Origin: a virus | Length of the DNA stretch: 41,679 nt | Virus record (IMG/VR): IMGVR_UViG_3300032297_001097 | Coordinates: 1-41,679 of that record | Direction: 5' to 3' (one strand) | Part shown: one piece after another, positions 41,118 to 41,679 of the stretch | Position numbering within the stretch: the stretch's first letter is position 1 | How the letters are laid out: every line of letters begins with the position of its first letter | The notes under the pieces: generated by a model | What the model was told of the DNA's origin: nothing | What the model saw: only the letters and a program-made list of their open reading frames with translations | Databases searched by the model: none | Position numbers and translations under genes: made by a program

Positions 41118-41477
41118 ATGTGGTACAGAATAGCTCTTGAACAAAATGAGATTCAAGATTTAATAAATTTTTTCTCAAATAAATATCCTGAAATAGTCTT
41201 AAGAATCAATGAGTACGATAATAAAATAAAACTAGATAAGATTTACATCCCAAAAGAATTAAGAGGACAAGGCATAGGAACTGAAATAATTACAGCTCTC
41301 AAAGAATATAGCCAAAAAGTAGGCAAACCAATTGTCTTGAATCCTGAACCTGAAAAAGGTAAAAAGGGAGCACTTCAAAGATTTTATGAAAGAAATGAAT
41401 TTGTAAATAATTCTGGAAGAAATAAGGACTATGGTTTGTCAGAATTTTCAAGAACAATGCTTTTCAATCCAAAATAA
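41118..41477 (+). CDS. GNAT-family acetyltransferase, MWYR N-terminus
   Basis: A 119-residue GNAT protein. IYIPKELRGQGIGTEIITALKEYSQKVGK (residues about 47-75) is a textbook motif A with R-G-Q-G-I-G for acetyl-CoA binding, and LQRFYERNEFVNN matches motif B (usually FYxxxGF). It begins MWYRIALEQN and its ATG directly follows the stop codon of the previous gene. AAGGA lies 15 bases upstream. Probable protein or small-molecule acetyltransferase of short type; substrate unknown. A strong terminator follows. Confidence 0.75.
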   Translation: MWYRIALEQNEIQDLINFFSNKYPEIVLRINEYDNKIKLDKIYIPKELRGQGIGTEIITALKEYSQKVGKPIVLNPEPEKGKKGALQRFYERNEFVNNSGRNKDYGLSEFSRTMLFNPK

Positions 41478-41505
41478 AAAAGAGGGGATTTCTCCCCTCT
41501 TTTTT
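41476..41505. terminator. Bidirectional intrinsic terminator between convergent genes
   Basis: An 8-bp core AGAGGGGA (41481-41488) and TCCCCTCT (41493-41500) with a TTTC loop, extended by A5/T5 pairs. T-runs follow on both strands, so it can end the plus-strand GNAT pair and the minus-strand gene beyond. Confidence 0.92.
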
Positions 41506-41679
41506 TATGCTCCGCAGCTCTCGCAGTCTGGATCACTCAATGAACATACTTTAGCAGCAAATTCTTCAGCATCAAATTCCTTCATTTGCTCTACTTCTTT
41601 GGGCTTCTCTACTTCTTGGATTGATGCACTAGAAAGATCAATTCCAAGACCCTTTAATGCTTGAGCCTTAGGTTTGACA
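41505..41679 (-). CDS. C-terminal fragment, probable ribonucleotide reductase large subunit
   Basis: An open frame of 57 residues runs from the window edge to a TAA at 41505-41507. It ends VCSLSDPDCESCGA, whose last Cys-x2-Cys resembles the redox-active cysteine pair at the flexible tail of ribonucleotide reductase alpha chains. The stretch before it is a polar linker (about 40 residues), also expected there. Only the tail is visible, so other cysteine-tailed enzymes are possible. Its presence near dut and purA fits a nucleotide-supply region. Confidence 0.5.
   Translation of the reverse strand, partial: VKPKAQALKGLGIDLSSASIQEVEKPKEVEQMKEFDAEEFAAKVCSLSDPDCESCGA

Noticed and set aside
1-41679. 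Alternative genetic code (stop reassignment)
   Set aside because: Apart from the DUF192 case, genes are full-length with the standard code, and TAA, TAG and TGA are all used as stops at overlapping gene junctions.
1-41679. CRISPR arrays, tRNA genes, insertion sequences
   Set aside because: No regularly spaced repeats, no cloverleaf with a GTTCRA arm in the few gaps, and no transposase or recombinase gene seen.

Overview
The window is part of a large, AT-rich genome of a tailed double-stranded DNA phage. It carries the head and packaging genes (large terminase, portal, prohead protease, HK97-fold major capsid protein) and tail genes. It also carries a bacterial-type replication accessory module, two sigma factors and nucleotide-metabolism genes. 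Coding density is very high: no stretch over about 150 bases lacks a gene, neighbours often overlap by 1-14 bases, and there is no rRNA or recognisable tRNA. The host cannot be named from the sequence. The sigma factors and sliding clamp look bacterial, so the host is a bacterium.

Layout. (1) Bases 1-2610, plus strand: a tail gene block whose first gene is cut by the window edge. (2) Bases 2602-10661, minus strand: an accessory glycan island. One operon runs from a -10 box at 9226-9231 to a terminator at 4229-4262. It encodes an E1/RfbH-type sugar dehydratase, an RmlB-type 4,6-dehydratase, a two-gene thiamine-diphosphate enzyme and a PanB-like hydroxymethyltransferase. An epimerase/reductase and a glycosyltransferase follow, and a DUF3431 protein and a methyltransferase precede it. 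The combination resembles the pathway to two-carbon-branched 3,6-dideoxy sugars (yersiniose type). (3) Bases 10747-31552, minus strand: the head and packaging module, read from small-terminase-like protein, methyltransferase and large terminase through a run of unknown virion proteins to portal, protease, scaffold-like protein, decoration-like protein and major capsid protein. (4) Bases 31618-40581, minus strand: dUTPase, a HAD phosphatase, DnaX-, delta- and beta-clamp-like proteins, a short adenylosuccinate synthetase and two sigma-70-family factors. (5) Bases 40656-41477, plus strand: two small GNAT-like proteins. The window ends inside a minus-strand gene whose cysteine-pair tail looks like ribonucleotide reductase.

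How it works together. The replication block supplies a phage-owned sliding clamp with loader parts. One sigma gene lies directly downstream of the clamp and delta genes, and its product ends in a short acidic-hydrophobic tail. At least six minus-strand genes have a TATAAT-like box exactly 6-7 bases before the start codon, with no ribosome-binding site and no clear -35. This suggests leaderless transcripts from -10-only promoters. The late genes are punctuated by strong hairpin terminators. The most unusual proteins are a portal fused to a DUF559/Vsr-like nuclease domain, a 1378-residue prohead protease fusion with two zinc ribbons, and Cys clusters in six head or packaging proteins. A DUF192 domain is separated from its upstream gene only by an in-frame UGA.
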